Source: a virus
Virus record (IMG/VR): IMGVR_UViG_3300050821_014293
Location: 1-61,460 of that record
DNA: 61,460 nt
Strand: one strand, 5' to 3'
Part shown: positions 36,155 through 46,035 of the stretch, piece by piece
Numbering within the stretch: the stretch's first letter is position 1
Layout of the letters: each line of letters starts with the position of its first letter
Made by a program: the position numbers and the translations under genes
The notes under the pieces: generated by a model
What the model saw: the letters and a program-made list of their open reading frames with translations, nothing else
Told to the model about the DNA's origin: nothing
Database searches by the model: none

Positions 36155-37611
36155 TGTCCTCCTAGCCCCGTCAGCACATTACCTTGGTCCGCGCTAGGCC
36201 AGATCGTTTCCGGTCGTCTATTCACCTCGATACGCGTGGGAATACCCGCGAACGCGTCGCCCTTCCAGCCATGGAACGCACCCCAACCGTCCTGCTTCAC
36301 GCGGCGCGCGATCCAGTCGAGCTGCGTATCCAGGTGACTCGTGTCGCTGGCATGATAGCCTGTATCATGAGTGTAGAGATCGCCCAAGCCTAGCACGCTA
36401 TTCCCTCTACTCACCCCAGGCATATTGCCATAGTGTAGCTGGAAGAGACCGTGTGAAGAGCCCTGGTCGCCCACATTGCTCGCATCGAGACCTGACTCGC
36501 TTCTCGCAACGCGGACGGCAATGTCCGGATCGATGCCGTGCGCAGCGAACGTCTTACGTATCCTCGCCTCATTCTCCGCTACGTCAGGCGAGCTAGCTCG
36601 GTCACCGCGCAGCGTCTCGCGGGCGGCGGGGATAAGCGGATTGGCGATGAAGGGCGTGCCACGTGCAGCGCGGGACAGTATCGCGTTAGTCACCGGGCTA
36701 GTATTCTGCGCGAGGCCCGCGAGCGCATTCGCGACGCCGTACGCGCCGAGAGCGGAGGTCACCGGGTGACCTGAGGCGAGGGAGACTAGCTCTGGCGCGA
36801 AGTGCTCCGCGGCCCCGCCTCCGGCGATCGCTGCAGTCAAGCCCAGCACGCTGCTCGGCCCGCCCTGCATCAGGCGGTTCGTGTAGCGTGACGCAGGCGA
36901 TGCGCCCGCAACCGCGCCGAGTGGAGTCTGCGGTTGCCCCAGCGTCTCCGCTATCGCATTGTATCCCCGCGTGCGAGCGGCGAGTGCAGGATTAATACTC
37001 GACCGCATGGGACCAGTGAGCAAGTGCCCCGCGAACCCCGTGGCCGCGCCGATGCCCGCGCCCTGCGCGAGGTTTTCTTCGGGGCCCACGCTGCGGTCAG
37101 GGAAGAGATACGCAGAGGCGCCGCCCTGCAGCGCGTTACTCATTCCGCGCGACGCGAGACGCGCGCCGTAGCCTAGCGCGCCAGGAATGCCAGCGCCAGC
37201 GCGGCCAGTCATAAATCGCCCGACGCCCGGCAGCCCGAGCGCGCCAAGGCTCATCTCTAGCCCTCGCCCTGCCGCAGTCGTCGCGGCAACTTGTAGCGCG
37301 GCCTCGGGCGCATACTCGGCCGCGAGCGCCCGCGTAGGATTCTGCTCGCTCCATTCCTGCCTGGCTCGTGCGCGCGCAGGATCGCGTGAAAGCTCGCCGC
37401 CAGTGAGCACATCTGCAGCGTGATGATACTCATCCCAGTCCGGCAGTGCGCGCTCGCCGCTCGGCGTCAGCGCAGGGTCCACGTTCGCGTCCCGCGTATG
37501 ACGCTCGATGAAGTCCGCGCGGAAGTCGTCCAGCGGGCTGCGCGGGGCAGCGCTTCCCCGCGCATGACGCTTGACGAAATCATCGCGGAACGTTTGCAGC
37601 TCGTCAGGCAT
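36151..37611 (-). CDS. Ejection protein with lytic transglycosylase domain
   Basis: 486 residues. The N-terminus has two copies of a DFR/DFxxRH motif (FRDDFVKRHA, FRADFIERHT). A Gly/Ala-rich middle resembles internal virion proteins. Near residue 370 VARSESGLDASNVGDQGSSH then GLFQLHYGN is a soluble lytic transglycosylase core with catalytic Glu in ESG. It would open peptidoglycan during DNA ejection, like internal murein-degrading proteins of other podoviruses. Confidence 0.8.
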   Translation of the reverse strand: MPDELQTFRDDFVKRHARGSAAPRSPLDDFRADFIERHTRDANVDPALTPSGERALPDWDEYHHAADVLTGGELSRDPARARARQEWSEQNPTRALAAEYAPEAALQVAATTAAGRGLEMSLGALGLPGVGRFMTGRAGAGIPGALGYGARLASRGMSNALQGGASAYLFPDRSVGPEENLAQGAGIGAATGFAGHLLTGPMRSSINPALAARTRGYNAIAETLGQPQTPLGAVAGASPASRYTNRLMQGGPSSVLGLTAAIAGGGAAEHFAPELVSLASGHPVTSALGAYGVANALAGLAQNTSPVTNAILSRAARGTPFIANPLIPAARETLRGDRASSPDVAENEARIRKTFAAHGIDPDIAVRVARSESGLDASNVGDQGSSHGLFQLHYGNMPGVSRGNSVLGLGDLYTHDTGYHASDTSHLDTQLDWIARRVKQDGWGAFHGWKGDAFAGIPTRIEVNRRPETIWPSADQGNVLTGLGGQ

Positions 37612-38951
37612 CAGTGCCTCGTCCTCGCAGCGAGCAGCTGGTCGTAGGTGTCTGCCCAGTCACGTCGGGCGTTGGTCATGTCGTAGCCTGGCATGCGCTT
37701 CAACTCGCCGAAGTGCTTGTTTTCCAGCAGCGTATAGTTCGTCAGCTCGTCCATCGAGCCCATGATGTTCTTGATCGCGCGAGGGTCGAGGTCGATGTTC
37801 GGCGACCCGCGGTTGAGCGTCTGGGCCCACTCGGTCTGCGTCAAGCGACCGCCGGATGAGTGGATGAGCTGCGCTGCGATTTGCGAGCCAATGCCGAAGA
37901 ACATCTTTATAGCAGCCTGCTTGTCACCCAGGTTGCCCTGATTGATATAGGTATCGATGAACTGCTGATCGAGCCCGGCAGCTTGGGCGAGCTGGCTCAG
38001 CCTCGCGCGGAACTCCTGCCCGCCGCCCTGCTGGAAGTGCGGGAGGTAGTCCTTGACCTGGGCCATGAGTGTCTTCAAGCCTTGCGCGGTCTGCGCGCGA
38101 TTGGCCACGTCCTCGCCGTACTTCGCGGTATCGCGCAGCATCTCCTGTCTCATTGGTCCCAGCTCGGTCGTCATGGGCCGTGCGGGCGCAGGAGGCGTAG
38201 CGCTCGGAGCACCTGCCGCTCCCCCTACCGTGTCCGGTGAGCCGGGAGCAGGGAAGCCCGCGGAGGGCGCTCCTGCGCCACCCGCGCCGCCCATCATGAC
38301 CTGCGAGGCCGTGCTGGTCAGGGGCGAGACGAAGACGCTCTGTTTGTTCCCATTCGCATCCACCATTTCGTGATACTGGCCCTTTACGAACTTTAGCGCC
38401 TCGGCCGCCTGCGCATTCTGCACCGCGTGCTGTTGTATCCACTGCGTCAGCTGTGGCCCCTTCTTCGGCGCACTTGCCACCAGCGCTGCTGCTTGCTGCG
38501 GCGGGACGAATTCTGTCATTTCTTGCGATGTGAGGGCGTGCATAAGATCAGTCGGCCCAACATCGTCGCCCTTGACGACGAGGCCGCCAATGGCACCATT
38601 TATCACATCGCGCTTTTTCGCCTCAGCGTCCAGGTGCGCGTTGACGATGTGGGCCTGTGTGAGCTGTCTTTCGACCAGCTTATTGATAATATCTGGTGCC
38701 ATCCAGGCGGTCTCAGGATGCGACGAGATAAGCATGGCGAATTTGTTATAGTTCATCTGGCCCGTTTCCGGGTCAATGCTAGCCTGCGCCAGCGGCCCCA
38801 TGGCCTTGCGCGCGGCAAAGGTCTGTTGAAACAGCTGGTTCTCGTTGAGTCCACGCTGGATGCTCACGCCAGCGGCAAGCATGCCCAGCGGATTCGCGTC
38901 GCGGCCGCCGAGGGTCGCGTAGGGCGCAGTGTCAACGTCGAAGCCAGCCAT
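37611..38951 (-). CDS. Internal virion/ejection protein
   Basis: 446 residues, long and helical with a Gly/Pro/Ala-rich linker in the middle (MMGGAGGAGAPSAGFPAPG). Placed between the other two ejection-type genes and overlapping the transglycosylase gene, it fits the P22 gp16/gp20-like set by position. No family motif is certain. Confidence 0.65.
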   Translation of the reverse strand: MAGFDVDTAPYATLGGRDANPLGMLAAGVSIQRGLNENQLFQQTFAARKAMGPLAQASIDPETGQMNYNKFAMLISSHPETAWMAPDIINKLVERQLTQAHIVNAHLDAEAKKRDVINGAIGGLVVKGDDVGPTDLMHALTSQEMTEFVPPQQAAALVASAPKKGPQLTQWIQQHAVQNAQAAEALKFVKGQYHEMVDANGNKQSVFVSPLTSTASQVMMGGAGGAGAPSAGFPAPGSPDTVGGAAGAPSATPPAPARPMTTELGPMRQEMLRDTAKYGEDVANRAQTAQGLKTLMAQVKDYLPHFQQGGGQEFRARLSQLAQAAGLDQQFIDTYINQGNLGDKQAAIKMFFGIGSQIAAQLIHSSGGRLTQTEWAQTLNRGSPNIDLDPRAIKNIMGSMDELTNYTLLENKHFGELKRMPGYDMTNARRDWADTYDQLLAARTRH

Positions 38952-38965
38952 TTCGCTCGTTCCTC

Positions 38966-39005
38966 TTCCGCGCTACGCGCGACGCGCTACGCGCGACGCG
39001 CTACG
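38966..39005 (-). repeat. Junction repeat on the late strand (CGCTACGCGCGACG)
   Basis: Three tandem units CGCTACGCGCGACG fill the gap between two ejection genes. Their complement (CGTCGCGCGTAGCG) is a variant of the GTAGCACG family seen on the early strand, so the element occurs on both strands in the direction of transcription. Confidence 0.7.
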
Positions 39006-39909
39006 CTCCCACGCCCGGCTGCCACGCGGACTGGAATGGGCCACCAGGGTAGTAAGCGCTCGCGCTAGGATACAGCGGATTCACGGGCGCCGCGGCAGGC
39101 GCACCCGCCGCACCGCCGCCCTTGAGTGCAGCGAGAATGCTCGGTATCATCGCGAGGGTCACGCCGCCGGTCAGCGCATTTGCGCTTCCAGTCGCCGCGC
39201 CAGCTATCGCGTTGCCTATGCCCGTCGTGCTCTGCGCGATCTGGCCGCCCGCAGTCGTCGCGCCGCCCAGCACATTCCCTCCCGCGCCTGTGGCCGCGTT
39301 GAGGATATTCCCGCCCGCCTGCGTAGCAGTTCCCGCGAGTGTCCCTGCTGCCCCCGCGCCAGTCGCGTAGGGGCCATAGAGCAGATTGTATATCTGCTGA
39401 TTCTGCTGGAGGTAGTTCTGGAACTGCTGATTAAACGTGGACTGTGCGAGACCGGTCGCGTAGCTCTCAGCTCCCTTGATCGCCGTGCCAGATGATGCTA
39501 GGCCCTGCGACGCAAAGCCACCCTGCGCGGTCTTGAGGCCCTGGCCCAGCGTGAACTGGTAGCCCGGCGTCGAGGAGAGCATGCCTGCGTCGAATGGTTT
39601 CGTGAGCGGGGCCGTGAGCGGATTGCCGCCCGGTTGCGCGCCGATCAGCGGGGCGAGTGTGCCCCAGACGTTATTCGCATTCCCGATGAACGGCATCAGC
39701 GCGTTACTCGCAGTGCCGAACATATTATCCTGCGCAGTCACGCCCTGGTTGAACAGATTAAGCTGGTCCGTGCGGCCCGTGCCGAACATATTCTGTTCAG
39801 CACTGATGGCCTTCTGCTGCGCGCCGACCTGCGCATTCGCGCCGATGATTGACGAGAGGATACCGCCACCGGCGCTTACGCCGCCTGCGATTAGCGCTGC
39901 CGTGGGCAT
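39001..39909 (-). CDS. DNA transfer/ejection protein, P22 gp7/gp20-like
   Basis: 302 residues from the ATG at 39909. It opens with a Gly/Ala-rich hydrophobic segment (ALIAGGVSAGGGILSSIIGA), then TPGYQFTLGQGLKTAQGGFA and QGLASSGTAIKGAE, the hallmark of phage DNA-transfer proteins. The C-terminal half is low-complexity Gly/Ala. It is expected to leave the capsid with the DNA and help form a channel. Confidence 0.75.
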   Translation of the reverse strand: MPTAALIAGGVSAGGGILSSIIGANAQVGAQQKAISAEQNMFGTGRTDQLNLFNQGVTAQDNMFGTASNALMPFIGNANNVWGTLAPLIGAQPGGNPLTAPLTKPFDAGMLSSTPGYQFTLGQGLKTAQGGFASQGLASSGTAIKGAESYATGLAQSTFNQQFQNYLQQNQQIYNLLYGPYATGAGAAGTLAGTATQAGGNILNAATGAGGNVLGGATTAGGQIAQSTTGIGNAIAGAATGSANALTGGVTLAMIPSILAALKGGGAAGAPAAAPVNPLYPSASAYYPGGPFQSAWQPGVGA

Positions 39910-39910
39910 G

Positions 39911-40729
39911 TTATGCAACCTTTCGCTGCAAGTCGCTCGGAGTCGCCTCGAGCAAGAGGAAATCCCTCCGCGCGAAATCTACCTGGATGAGCGCGTCGCC
40001 GATATTCAGCACGAGCGGCTGGGGCACCACCACGTTGATCTGCGCGTAGCCCGCCATCTTCGCCCAGCGATTGTACAGCACAATGCCCTTCTCGACCATA
40101 CCGCTCAGTATCATCTCACACGTCGCGCCGACCATGCGATCATGGTCCTCGCTGTCCTCATGCGCCTCGTGCTCTCGTTGCTGCTCGGCAAACTGCGCAG
40201 CGAGACGCTCGTGGAACCACTTTCCTTTCTCAACAAACTGCGCGCCGCTGTGCCAGAGCCATTCGTTGAATGTCAGCGTATAGTACGTAGCGCCCTGCGA
40301 CTTGAACATCTCCTTGCCCTTGACGAAGCGCACGAGGCCCAGCGCGCCCGCGTTGTCATCAGGCACCCGAGTCCACAGCTCCATCGTGTCCCAGCAGAGG
40401 AACATTACGAGCAAAGCTTCTTGCACACAGCGCATGTAGGGCTTACCCCGCGCGCTGCGCTGGGCCATCGTATGCACCTCATATATCCCACCCTCCTGCC
40501 AGTGGAAGAGAATCGCCCCGCGCGTCACGCGGGTCATGGTCTCTTCAATCGCCTGCTCTTCCTCACACACCAGCGTGATGTTACGCTCATCGCTCACGAA
40601 TGGCAAGATGTCCACGCCGTCCGTGCTCGTGCGGCCGAGCAGCGCACCCTCACGAATATCCTCGTCTGCGAGCAGCGCGTTGATAAGCCCCGCCTCTTTC
40701 GCGAGAATTCTGCGCAGTTTCAGTTCCAT
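39911..40729 (-). CDS. GNAT-like phage virion-region protein
   Basis: 272 residues from an ATG with AGGAACGAG upstream (an in-frame ATG at 40744 is possible). IYEVHTMAQRSARGKPYM, then VQEALLVMFLC and ELWTRVPDDNAGALGLVRFV follow the strand-helix-strand pattern of the acyltransferase-like proteins found beside podovirus head and tail genes (T7 gp13-like in concept). Catalytic acetyl transfer is unproven; a structural role is equally likely. Confidence 0.65.
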   Translation of the reverse strand: MELKLRRILAKEAGLINALLADEDIREGALLGRTSTDGVDILPFVSDERNITLVCEEEQAIEETMTRVTRGAILFHWQEGGIYEVHTMAQRSARGKPYMRCVQEALLVMFLCWDTMELWTRVPDDNAGALGLVRFVKGKEMFKSQGATYYTLTFNEWLWHSGAQFVEKGKWFHERLAAQFAEQQREHEAHEDSEDHDRMVGATCEMILSGMVEKGIVLYNRWAKMAGYAQINVVVPQPLVLNIGDALIQVDFARRDFLLLEATPSDLQRKVA

Positions 40730-40833
40730 CTCGTTCCTCGTCATGCGGTCCACGCCACGTGGGAGAGTGAACCGCGCCTGCAGTCAAGGAGAAAGTGGTG
40801 GGACCTACGCGGAACACTGAACGAATGTGCCCA

Positions 40834-42222
40834 TCATGTCTGCCCAATGAGATTGAGCGCATAGGTCTGACCGGCGACCAAGTTGACGCTGTTGTTGAAC
40901 CACGAGATTGTGATCTTTACATTGGTCGCTGACTGCACGATTGCTGATATCCACGCGGTAACTGCGCTCCATGTACCGCTGCCGGGCGCGGGCGTCACGA
41001 CGTAGGGCGAGAAGCTAAGCTGGTTCAGCGTAAGCTTCTCATTAATCTGGACCTGTACGGTCCCGCTGGAGCCCGGCACCCCCGTGGGGGAGAGAACGAC
41101 CTGTAGCGCGTAGGCATCGGAGCCCGCTGCGATCGCCGCGCTACCAGTGCCCAAGCCTGACGAGCCAGTAACCGCGGGTGCATTACACGCCCCCTCTGTC
41201 CTAGCTCCGTTCGACAGGACGCCAAGCTGGGACCACACCCCGGTTAGCGAGGTGGCCATGCTTAACACAGAATTGGTGTCAAGCGCATACGCGACTGCCG
41301 TCGTGGTACCGCCCGCGACGCTGACGGTCTCGCCGTGCATGTTCGCGAGCACCTCCATGTTCGTGAAGGTCGCGACTGTCCCGGCAACGACGACGCTGCC
41401 GCCGATGCTCTCGTAATTCGCGGTGTTCGAAGAGTCGAAATAGCTCGCCAGCGTTCCCTTGAGCGTTACCGCCCCGCTGTTGAATATGAAACCGTTGGAG
41501 TCGGCGAAGATCGCGTGGCCGGTGCCGTCGCCGCTGCCGGTGAACGAGATGTCGCCGTTAAGCGAGAGAATCGCATAGGTATTGCAGTTTATGCCATCGC
41601 CGCCGCTCGCGCCGACAACATTGATGTTCATCGCTTGGAGCGCAATATAAAGACCACCGCTGTTACCAATGCAGAGTTTGGCATTACTGGTCATATGATT
41701 AATGTTCGTGAGACCCGAACCAGCGCCGAGCACGAGAATGCTGGCCGCGCCGAGCGGCGCGCCGGTCTGCTGGTCTCCAGTCCACCCACGCGCGGGGCCA
41801 ATGAGGCTCCAGCCCGCGAACGTGCCAGCCCCGACGTTGAGCGTCACGAGTCCCGTGCCGCCGAGATCGAAGCTGAGAATCGTGTCCAGGGCCTTCTGAA
41901 TCGTCGCGAATGCCGCCCCGCTTGACTGCCCATTATTGCTATCACTGCCAGTTGCAGAAACGAACCAGCTCTGCGTTGGAAGAGCTGCTGGCCCAGGCGA
42001 CGAGCTTGCAGCGCCGCCACTCGCGCTCGAACTCTGCGTAAGCGCGCCGAAGAGATAGCGCCAAGGGTGCGTGATGTTTCCAGCTATCTTCAGCGTGCCA
42101 GTGATAGGCTTCCCTGCACCATCGCACAGCTCGCCCGTCAATTTGTGCTCGATCGATATAATAGGAGCGCTAGTATTGGGCAGCTGCTTAGTCAGCCCCC
42201 GCGCGCCAGCAGGTCCAGCCAT
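40834..42222 (-). CDS. Tail spike/fibre with beta-helix-like repeats
   Basis: 462 residues. After an Ala/Ser-rich linker comes WFVSATGSDSNNGQSSGAAF then ATIQKALDTI, the usual opening of phage right-handed beta-helix spikes. Short repeated strands follow, and a C-terminal beta domain from about residue 340. No signal peptide here, unlike the fibres at the end of the block. Likely polysaccharide binding or degradation. Confidence 0.7.
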   Translation of the reverse strand: MAGPAGARGLTKQLPNTSAPIISIEHKLTGELCDGAGKPITGTLKIAGNITHPWRYLFGALTQSSSASGGAASSSPGPAALPTQSWFVSATGSDSNNGQSSGAAFATIQKALDTILSFDLGGTGLVTLNVGAGTFAGWSLIGPARGWTGDQQTGAPLGAASILVLGAGSGLTNINHMTSNAKLCIGNSGGLYIALQAMNINVVGASGGDGINCNTYAILSLNGDISFTGSGDGTGHAIFADSNGFIFNSGAVTLKGTLASYFDSSNTANYESIGGSVVVAGTVATFTNMEVLANMHGETVSVAGGTTTAVAYALDTNSVLSMATSLTGVWSQLGVLSNGARTEGACNAPAVTGSSGLGTGSAAIAAGSDAYALQVVLSPTGVPGSSGTVQVQINEKLTLNQLSFSPYVVTPAPGSGTWSAVTAWISAIVQSATNVKITISWFNNSVNLVAGQTYALNLIGQT

Positions 42223-42223
42223 C

Positions 42224-44251
42224 TCAGGTCTCCGCAGGTGTCACGTCGAGCCAGGCGCCCTGCAGCGCGGTGAAGACGGGCTCGCTCCACGAGGCGCGGA
42301 AGACGCGATCACGGGCCATGCCCAGGCGGTGCCAGACCATCTGCACGAGGTACTCGCCCTCGCGGCCCATGGACTGCATGGGCAGCTCGATCCACGTCTT
42401 GCCCTTGTCGTTGCTTATTTCCAGCGTGAGCATCGGCACGTGTGTGGGGTCGCTGAGCATGCCATTGCCACAGTCCATGTCCAGCGCGAAGCGATCATAC
42501 GCTACGCGCTTGCCATCATTGACGGCGTGGGGGAAGCCACGCTGGCGCAATATCGCCGTTCCATTGTCGGTAAACGTGTCGGTGTCCAGCACATAGATGT
42601 TACCATTCTGCCAGTCGCCGCACAGGTTCAGGTTATAGGCGAACGACATGCAGTTGGCACGGTGCCGATGATTCTGGCCCGTGTTGGGGTCCAGCCACGA
42701 TCGCTCGTGCCAGAGGTTTTCAGTCAGGTCATACACCAGCGTGAGATCCGCTGTAGGAAACGTCAAGACGAAGAACAGATGATCCTGCTGCTTGTATACC
42801 ATCGTAATCGCATCGCTGATCGTCCCCGCGCTCTTCAGCGCCGCCGCGATCTGTTTCTCTATCGCGAACGTGGATATGCGACCGGCCTGGTAGCCCGCAC
42901 CGAGATAGACCGTGCCAATACCCGCGCTATCTATGCCCAGCCAGAACACCACAAGATCATGCGTGGCCACGCTGTAGGGCGCGCACGTTCCATGCTGGAT
43001 GAACACGCCTGGCATGATCTGGAAGGGGAACGCTGCGCCTCCCGCATCGTACCAGACCTCGCTCGACTCGAACGAGCCCATGAGCCACCACTCGCGATGC
43101 ACGGCGGTGATCGTCGCGAGGAGGTCTGGATAGCCGACCTTGCCCGCGACGAACAGTGGATCGAACGCAGCGGCGTTGACTTCGACTAGCGAGAACTGGG
43201 GATCTGATCCGATATTTGCAGTGCTAATCGTCAGCACATCTCCTGCGTTGTAGCCTAGACCAGTAGGATTGAGCTGAATTTGTTGAACAACAGCGCCGGA
43301 TACAATTACCGTCGCAGTTGCGCCCGAGCCACTGCCGCCCAGCAGCGGAACGTTAGCATACGTTCCATTAACGCCGGTGCCGTTAGCGATGATGGCACCC
43401 AGTGCAGGCTGGCCCTGCGTATTTCCAGTCAGCGAGGCATACGTGATATTTGAAAGCGAGGTGTAGAAATTGCGCGTCAGCGGTTGATCGAAGCCTAGAA
43501 ACGTGTCAACGTAGCCGATGCCTACGCTGCCGAGGAAATTGGGATCAGTGATCGGCGCGAACGCGTTGACCTGCGCGCCGACCGCGGTCACGCGGATACT
43601 GGCGGGAATGTTCTGGCCAAATCCAGTGAATGAGAGTAAGTCTCCGACAAGGTAGCCCGTACCGCTGGGACTCGCAGGGAGCCCCATGTCTACGACTTGC
43701 CCAATTCCTGCAGTGATAGCGTTGCTACCAAGTTGGATAAATGAGGCTATGGCTCCGGTGCCCGAGCCGCCTGTCAGCGGGACGTTATTGTATATCCCAT
43801 TGGCTCCGCCGAGGCCTATATTTACCACCTGGAATGCCTGCGGGCTCCCCGCGATGCCGGGCTGGAGGTTTATTGCCCACCCCAGGCCCGGCACGCCGTT
43901 GGTGATGACTAGCACGAAGCCGTTATCCTGCATGGCCACGGGCAACGTGCTCGTGTCGGGCAGACCATTCACGAGCAGCGTGCCGAGCTGCGTGAGGGTG
44001 AAATTGGAATCGACGAGATAGACCCGCGCGCCGACGACGTAGAAGAGCGAGCCATTGCTCGCGGTGTACATTCCGCGAGCGCCACCGCCTGGAACGACCT
44101 TCTTCAGCACCAAGCCTGGCGTAAGCTGGTGCGTGAAGGGCGCAGCAGCGTTCTCGGGGTTCTTTTCCGGGTAGAGGTTACGACAAATCTGCGCGGAGGC
44201 GATAAGCGATCGCGCGAGGTACGTTCCGCCTAGCAGGTTAACGCGAGACAC
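42224..44251 (-). CDS. P22 gp10-like tail hub/packaged-DNA stabilisation protein
   Basis: 675 residues. The opening NLLGGTYLARSLIASAQICR and later beta-propeller-like segments (LMGSFESSEVWYDAGG; LVYDLTENLWHERSW) match the gp10 family that closes the portal. Two similar inserts of about 60-70 residues (NGIYNNVPLTGGSGTGA with GYLVGDLLSF; NGTYANVPLLGGSGSGA with GYNAGDVLTI) interrupt it and look like virion Ig-like or adhesive repeats. Confidence 0.8.
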   Translation of the reverse strand: MSRVNLLGGTYLARSLIASAQICRNLYPEKNPENAAAPFTHQLTPGLVLKKVVPGGGARGMYTASNGSLFYVVGARVYLVDSNFTLTQLGTLLVNGLPDTSTLPVAMQDNGFVLVITNGVPGLGWAINLQPGIAGSPQAFQVVNIGLGGANGIYNNVPLTGGSGTGAIASFIQLGSNAITAGIGQVVDMGLPASPSGTGYLVGDLLSFTGFGQNIPASIRVTAVGAQVNAFAPITDPNFLGSVGIGYVDTFLGFDQPLTRNFYTSLSNITYASLTGNTQGQPALGAIIANGTGVNGTYANVPLLGGSGSGATATVIVSGAVVQQIQLNPTGLGYNAGDVLTISTANIGSDPQFSLVEVNAAAFDPLFVAGKVGYPDLLATITAVHREWWLMGSFESSEVWYDAGGAAFPFQIMPGVFIQHGTCAPYSVATHDLVVFWLGIDSAGIGTVYLGAGYQAGRISTFAIEKQIAAALKSAGTISDAITMVYKQQDHLFFVLTFPTADLTLVYDLTENLWHERSWLDPNTGQNHRHRANCMSFAYNLNLCGDWQNGNIYVLDTDTFTDNGTAILRQRGFPHAVNDGKRVAYDRFALDMDCGNGMLSDPTHVPMLTLEISNDKGKTWIELPMQSMGREGEYLVQMVWHRLGMARDRVFRASWSEPVFTALQGAWLDVTPAET

Positions 44252-44273
44252 GTTTCATGCTCCGCGCTACGTG

Positions 44274-44720
44274 CTAGTTCACCCCAAACGTACAGTTTAT
44301 CGTATTCGTCGCGGGAGCACTGCTCCCCGCCGGTGTCGTCGTCGCAGCGACGCTGATCGCAGTGCGAAACGATAAGCCTGCCGCGTCGAGCGACATAGTC
44401 GTCGCGAGTGCGGGCGCGAGCGGAATGACGGCCTTGGGCAGGGTGGTGCCCACGGTGACGTTAGCGGCGAGCGAGTCAAAGACCTGCACGTACGTCCACG
44501 CGGTGCCGTTCACGTTATCACAGACCGCGAGGCCCAGCTCGCGCGGGCCTGAAGCGATCACATTCACCGCGCTGTTCGTGATGCCAGCCTTGAATACCGG
44601 TGCCCAGACCACCGGGCGCGAAGTGCCACCGTCGCCAGTATATGGTATGACGGGCTCCTGCGCGTACGCGCTCCACGACGCGAGGAGGATGGCGAGGGTA
44701 ACGAGTACGCGTAACATCAT
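44274..44720 (-). CDS. Secreted virion-region protein (148 aa)
   Basis: Signal peptide MMLRVLVTLAILLASWSAYA before QEPV. The mature part is beta-rich (VFKAGITNSAVNVIASGPRE) with one Cys pair (AVCDNV, NCTFG). It lies between the gp10-like and gp4-like genes. Structural or periplasmic role unknown. Confidence 0.65.
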   Translation of the reverse strand: MMLRVLVTLAILLASWSAYAQEPVIPYTGDGGTSRPVVWAPVFKAGITNSAVNVIASGPRELGLAVCDNVNGTAWTYVQVFDSLAANVTVGTTLPKAVIPLAPALATTMSLDAAGLSFRTAISVAATTTPAGSSAPATNTINCTFGVN

Positions 44721-44746
44721 ACGTGCTCCGTGCGACGTGGAACGTG

Positions 44747-45247
44747 CTAGGAGATCGCCCCGCAGTACCACGCGCCGTTCGCGGGCGCCCAGCAGATCGC
44801 AGACTTGCCCGTCGTCGCGCCAGTATACGCGCTCGTCCCTGCTGTCCCATTGATCGTATCTTGTGTGCCAGCGAGGAACGGCGTGGCGCTGCCGAAGAGG
44901 TCAATCGTCTGTCCAGCGGCATTGCCGATGAAGATGAACTTGCCGCTTACAGCTGCGGGCAGACAGACCGCGCCGGTGCCAGCGCTAGTCTTGACCTCCT
45001 GGAACACGTTGCTGTCCAGCTGTGTGCAGGCCGCTTGTGTCGCGGTCTGGCTCACGCTCAGCGCAGGGTGAATTCCGTGCCCTGAGCCTGCAACGTACGC
45101 GTTCGTGATCGCGTAGAGGTTGTTCAGCTGATCGCCGAGATACGGCCCGTTCACGGCGGGCAAGGGCAGCTGTGCGGCAAGCGCAAAGACTGCACCGAGC
45201 ATGATTAGGGCGAACGCGGAACCGAAAGAGCGGGCGAAACGTGTCAT
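44747..45247 (-). CDS. Secreted virion-region protein (166 aa)
   Basis: Signal-peptide-like start (RSFGSAFALIMLGAVFALAA before QLPL), then a beta-rich chain with several Cys (QAACTQ, VCLPAA, ICWAP, WYCGAIS). Adjacent to the similar gene downstream; both could be head-neck decorations or secreted factors. Confidence 0.65.
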   Translation of the reverse strand: MTRFARSFGSAFALIMLGAVFALAAQLPLPAVNGPYLGDQLNNLYAITNAYVAGSGHGIHPALSVSQTATQAACTQLDSNVFQEVKTSAGTGAVCLPAAVSGKFIFIGNAAGQTIDLFGSATPFLAGTQDTINGTAGTSAYTGATTGKSAICWAPANGAWYCGAIS

Positions 45248-45271
45248 GTCAGTTCTCCTACGTGCTACGTG

Positions 45272-46027
45272 CTAGACTATCTGATCACTGTACGGATTGT
45301 ATACCCCAGGTCTGACCATCCCAGCAGGCATACGCAGGCGAGCGAGCGCCGTATTCGCCCCTCGGATGACCTCGCGGGCCTCTCTAGCTCGCATGGTGAG
45401 ATCGCTGTCAGGCGGCAGCCTGTACGCCGCGCGCAGGATCGTCGCGAGGGTGAGGTAGAGGGCCATGTAGTACTCGTTAGGCATCCCAATCTGCACGGTG
45501 AGGTTGAGAAACTGCGCGACGACTGGGCCTTTCACGAGGATATTGATCGCATAGATCGCTGGAGAGGGCACGGGATGCACGTAGAGCGTGCCCAGCGGAT
45601 ATCCCGTATCGTAGAAGATATACGCGGGGAAGGTCTGGAGCTGCTTCAGCACTATGCGATTGTAATCTTCCCACGACTCGAGTAGCTCGAGCGGATAGTC
45701 CACCTGATTAGGCGAGGATTGTACGAGTTGGCGAAAGAAGCAGCCATTTTCCAAGCGATCCGGCCGCGGGTTGTTCGCACCAGTGTTGAACTGCCCTCCC
45801 GGCCCCACGGTGTACGTGCTCACGCCCGTCGAGGTCACGAGGATATTCGTCAGCTGGAAGACGAGGAAGCGCTTCTTTCCCCACTGGGCCATCAGCATAT
45901 TCAGCCGCGTGAGCCCGTCGTTCATATCCTCCGCGAGCGCGGTCTGCCCGACGCCGATAATGCCAGCGTCCTTCAGCGCCAGCGTTATAATGTCCTGCGG
46001 ACGCAGGACATCGAGCGGAGTGGTCAT
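45272..46027 (-). CDS. P22 gp4-like tail accessory/head-closure protein
   Basis: 251 residues. DIITLALKDAGIIGVGQTAL then LNMLMAQWG is the N-terminal signature of the gp4-type adaptor that binds the portal. In P22, gp4 also has muramidase activity; no catalytic assignment is made here. Order gp4-gp10 matches P22. Confidence 0.8.
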   Translation of the reverse strand: MTTPLDVLRPQDIITLALKDAGIIGVGQTALAEDMNDGLTRLNMLMAQWGKKRFLVFQLTNILVTSTGVSTYTVGPGGQFNTGANNPRPDRLENGCFFRQLVQSSPNQVDYPLELLESWEDYNRIVLKQLQTFPAYIFYDTGYPLGTLYVHPVPSPAIYAINILVKGPVVAQFLNLTVQIGMPNEYYMALYLTLATILRAAYRLPPDSDLTMRAREAREVIRGANTALARLRMPAGMVRPGVYNPYSDQIV

Positions 46028-46035
46028 TCTAGCTC

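Noticed and set aside
39581-40864. Rightward open frame of 427 codons
   Set aside because: Antisense to the GNAT-like and ejection genes; no conserved features.
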